From an uncultured Muribaculaceae bacterium (GTDB lineage: Bacteria > Bacteroidota > Bacteroidia > Bacteroidales > Muribaculaceae), in assembly GCA_905209725.1 (NCBI GenBank), contig CAJLTZ010000034.1, positions 1-24,496 of the forward strand: DNA of 24,496 nt. The letters are read 5' to 3'. A program made the position numbers and the translations under genes. Numbering within the stretch: the first letter of the stretch is position 1; every line of letters begins with the position of its first letter. The notes beneath the pieces are model-generated. The model was not told the origin of the DNA, ran no database searches, and saw only the letters and a list, made by a program, of their open reading frames with translations. Of the stretch, positions 23,367 through 24,496 are shown piece by piece.

Positions 23367-23846
23367 ATGTACCGAATAGGACAAGGATATGATGTGCACC
23401 GCCTCGTAGAGGGGCGGGCACTTCGTTTATGCGGGGTCACTGTGCCGCATACACACGGCCTTCTTGGCCACAGCGATGCCGATGTGGCAATCCACGCCCT
23501 TTGCGACGCCATTCTCGGAGCGGCCGCAATGCGCGATATCGGTTACCATTTCCCTGACACGGATGCTGCATTCGAAGGTGCCGACAGCCGAAATTTGCTC
23601 GCTAAGGTGTGCGGGATGGTCCGTCAGGCCGGTTATGAAATCGGGAATGTGGATGTCACTATCTGTGCTCAGCGTCCCAAACTCTCTCCTCTGATTCCGG
23701 AGATGATTGCAGAATTGGCAAGAGTGATGCAGATAGGGGAGAACCGGGTATCGGTAAAGGCTACCACCACGGAGCGTCTCGGTTTTGAAGGCCGCATGGA
23801 GGGCATTTCAGCGATGGCAGTCGCGCTACTGCGTAATGTTGAATAA
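23367..23846 (+). CDS. ispF: 2-C-methyl-D-erythritol 2,4-cyclodiphosphate synthase
   Basis: Cyclises CDP-ME 2-phosphate to MEcPP and releases CMP in the non-mevalonate isoprenoid pathway; a cytoplasmic trimer. It is 159 residues, the standard size. GYDVHRL supplies metal ligands D9 and H11, and H43 in AIHALCDAILGAA is the third. GHSDADV (34-40) and the C-terminal KATTTERLGFEGRMEGI (substrate and CMP contacts) are family hallmarks. It is probably carried on the porV transcript, 11 bp downstream, with no terminator seen between them. The stop overlaps the most likely start of the next gene by 11 bp. Confidence 0.96.
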   Translation: MYRIGQGYDVHRLVEGRALRLCGVTVPHTHGLLGHSDADVAIHALCDAILGAAAMRDIGYHFPDTDAAFEGADSRNLLAKVCGMVRQAGYEIGNVDVTICAQRPKLSPLIPEMIAELARVMQIGENRVSVKATTTERLGFEGRMEGISAMAVALLRNVE

Positions 23847-24450
23847 TTTTGAATTCAACAGCATTAATTCAAAATTCAACATTCAAAAGTCAAAATTAAT
23901 AGAGGTGATACTGTTTCAGTTAGTGGCTCTCGTATTGCTGGCGCTCGGACTGATGCGAGGTCTGAGGCTCGGCTTCACCAGGTTGGTTCCCTCCATGGTA
24001 GCACTCACCGTGGCCGCTATCTGCAGTCATATCTTCACCTATCCCGTTTCCATCTGGCTCAGTGAGATGTTCCCGGCCGCATTGGGTCGTCCCGGCGCTT
24101 CATATCTATATAGCGTCTTTGCATCGGCCATAGTGTTCGGTGCGTTTTATCTTCTGTTTCTGTCGGTACTCTCAATCGTCGGCAAGGTGCTTTCTTCGCC
24201 GCCCAATGGCATTCTTGGCTATATTGGCGGCGCGTGCTATGGACTGTTCCGCACATTGCTCTTTCTCTCGATAGCCTACAACATGATATTGGCAATATTT
24301 CCGTCATCGCCTCTGCATAAAGCAATGAAGAGCGACGACGGAAACATAGTGGAGGGAGTGCTGTTAGTGTCATCTCCAATAATAGGGAGCGAGAGCCCCG
24401 AGGAATTCGCTCACGCCCTCCAGCTCGACGATGCAAAAAAGATATCCTAA
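23836..24450 (+). CDS. CvpA-family inner membrane protein
   Basis: A 204-residue protein with about four hydrophobic helices: FQLVALVLLALGLMRGLRLG, then a helix near VPSMVALTVAAICSHIF, SVFASAIVFGAFYLLFLSVL and LGYIGGACYGLFRTLLFL. The start LALGLMRGLRLGF and the GxxGGxxYGLFRTLLFLS block fit the CvpA family (colicin V production/envelope homeostasis), whose biochemical role is still unclear. The tail from about 165 is polar. The start is uncertain: the ATG at 23836 (overlapping ispF by 11 bp) adds about 23 residues encoded by an AT-rich tract, while a GTG at 23905 begins right at the first helix. An in-frame ATG at 23785 lies inside ispF and is unlikely. Confidence 0.8.
   Translation: MLNNFEFNSINSKFNIQKSKLIEVILFQLVALVLLALGLMRGLRLGFTRLVPSMVALTVAAICSHIFTYPVSIWLSEMFPAALGRPGASYLYSVFASAIVFGAFYLLFLSVLSIVGKVLSSPPNGILGYIGGACYGLFRTLLFLSIAYNMILAIFPSSPLHKAMKSDDGNIVEGVLLVSSPIIGSESPEEFAHALQLDDAKKIS
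23849..23898. repeat. AT-rich degenerate repeat of a TTCAAAA-like unit
   Basis: Within 50 bases the motif TTCAA recurs (gaattcaac, aattcaaaattcaac, attcaaaag), in contrast to the GC-rich flanks. It lies between the ispF stop and the first membrane helix of the CvpA-like protein. It may be an untranslated spacer rather than coding sequence. Confidence 0.5.
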
Positions 24451-24466
24451 CCTGAATAATTCATAG

Positions 24467-24496
24467 ACCCGCAAAAAAAGAACGCCCCTCTTGCAT
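24467..24496. terminator. possible half of a terminator cut by the window edge
   Basis: Seven A residues (24473-24479) followed by GAACGCCCCTCTT (24480-24492) are what the 5' half of a bidirectional terminator would look like. The second arm and T-run would lie beyond the edge. It begins 16 bp after the CvpA-like gene. It cannot be confirmed without the next 40 or so bases. Confidence 0.3.

Overview
The window looks like chromosomal DNA of an obligately anaerobic gut-type Bacteroidales. Muribaculaceae or a close relative is my best guess; the family is inferred, not demonstrated. The evidence is a type IX secretion sortase (PorU) next to PorV and IspF, Bacteroidetes promoter motifs (TAnnTTTG at -7, TTTG/TTG at -33), weak or absent Shine-Dalgarno sequences, GYF_2-domain membrane proteins and a C69 dipeptidase. 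Gene density is high, no stretch over 300 bases lacks a gene, and there are no mobile elements, CRISPR arrays or RNA genes that I can see.

Left part (153-11333, all minus strand). Transcription runs right to left through gltX, waaA (Kdo transferase), a secreted C69 dipeptidase, two tandem GYF_2 plus two-helix membrane proteins, and then pseB, pseC, pseF-pseH, pseG and pseI. Gaps are 48 bp or less and several genes overlap, so this may be one ten-gene transcript. The last five genes encode all six activities that make CMP-pseudaminic acid from UDP-GlcNAc. The cytidylyltransferase (PseF) and the N-acetyltransferase (PseH) are fused into one protein. No pseudaminic acid transferase and no flagellar gene is in view. 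The sugar probably decorates a surface glycan, glycoprotein or lipopolysaccharide, and the nearby waaA fits an envelope role.

Middle (11334-13366). A strong intrinsic terminator separates gltX from a monocistronic polytopic membrane protein, possibly a GT-C type glycosyltransferase. Its promoter faces away from the promoter of the right-hand operon in a 147-bp divergent intergenic region.

Right part (13367-24450, all plus strand). The order is a membrane-anchored GH25 lysozyme, porU (C25 sortase), rex (NADH/NAD+ sensing repressor), a short protein with a fumarylacetoacetate-hydrolase fold that has lost its metal-binding residues, a second divergent PorU-like C25 protein, porV, ispF and a CvpA-family membrane protein. 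porU, rex, the FAH-like gene and the second C25 gene are joined by 1-4 base stop/start overlaps, so they are very probably co-translated. The core job is type IX secretion: PorU removes the C-terminal sorting domain of cargo and PorV carries cargo at the outer membrane. The redox regulator, the probable pseudoenzyme and the second sortase-like protein inside this unit are the most unusual parts of the window, together with the PseF-PseH fusion.
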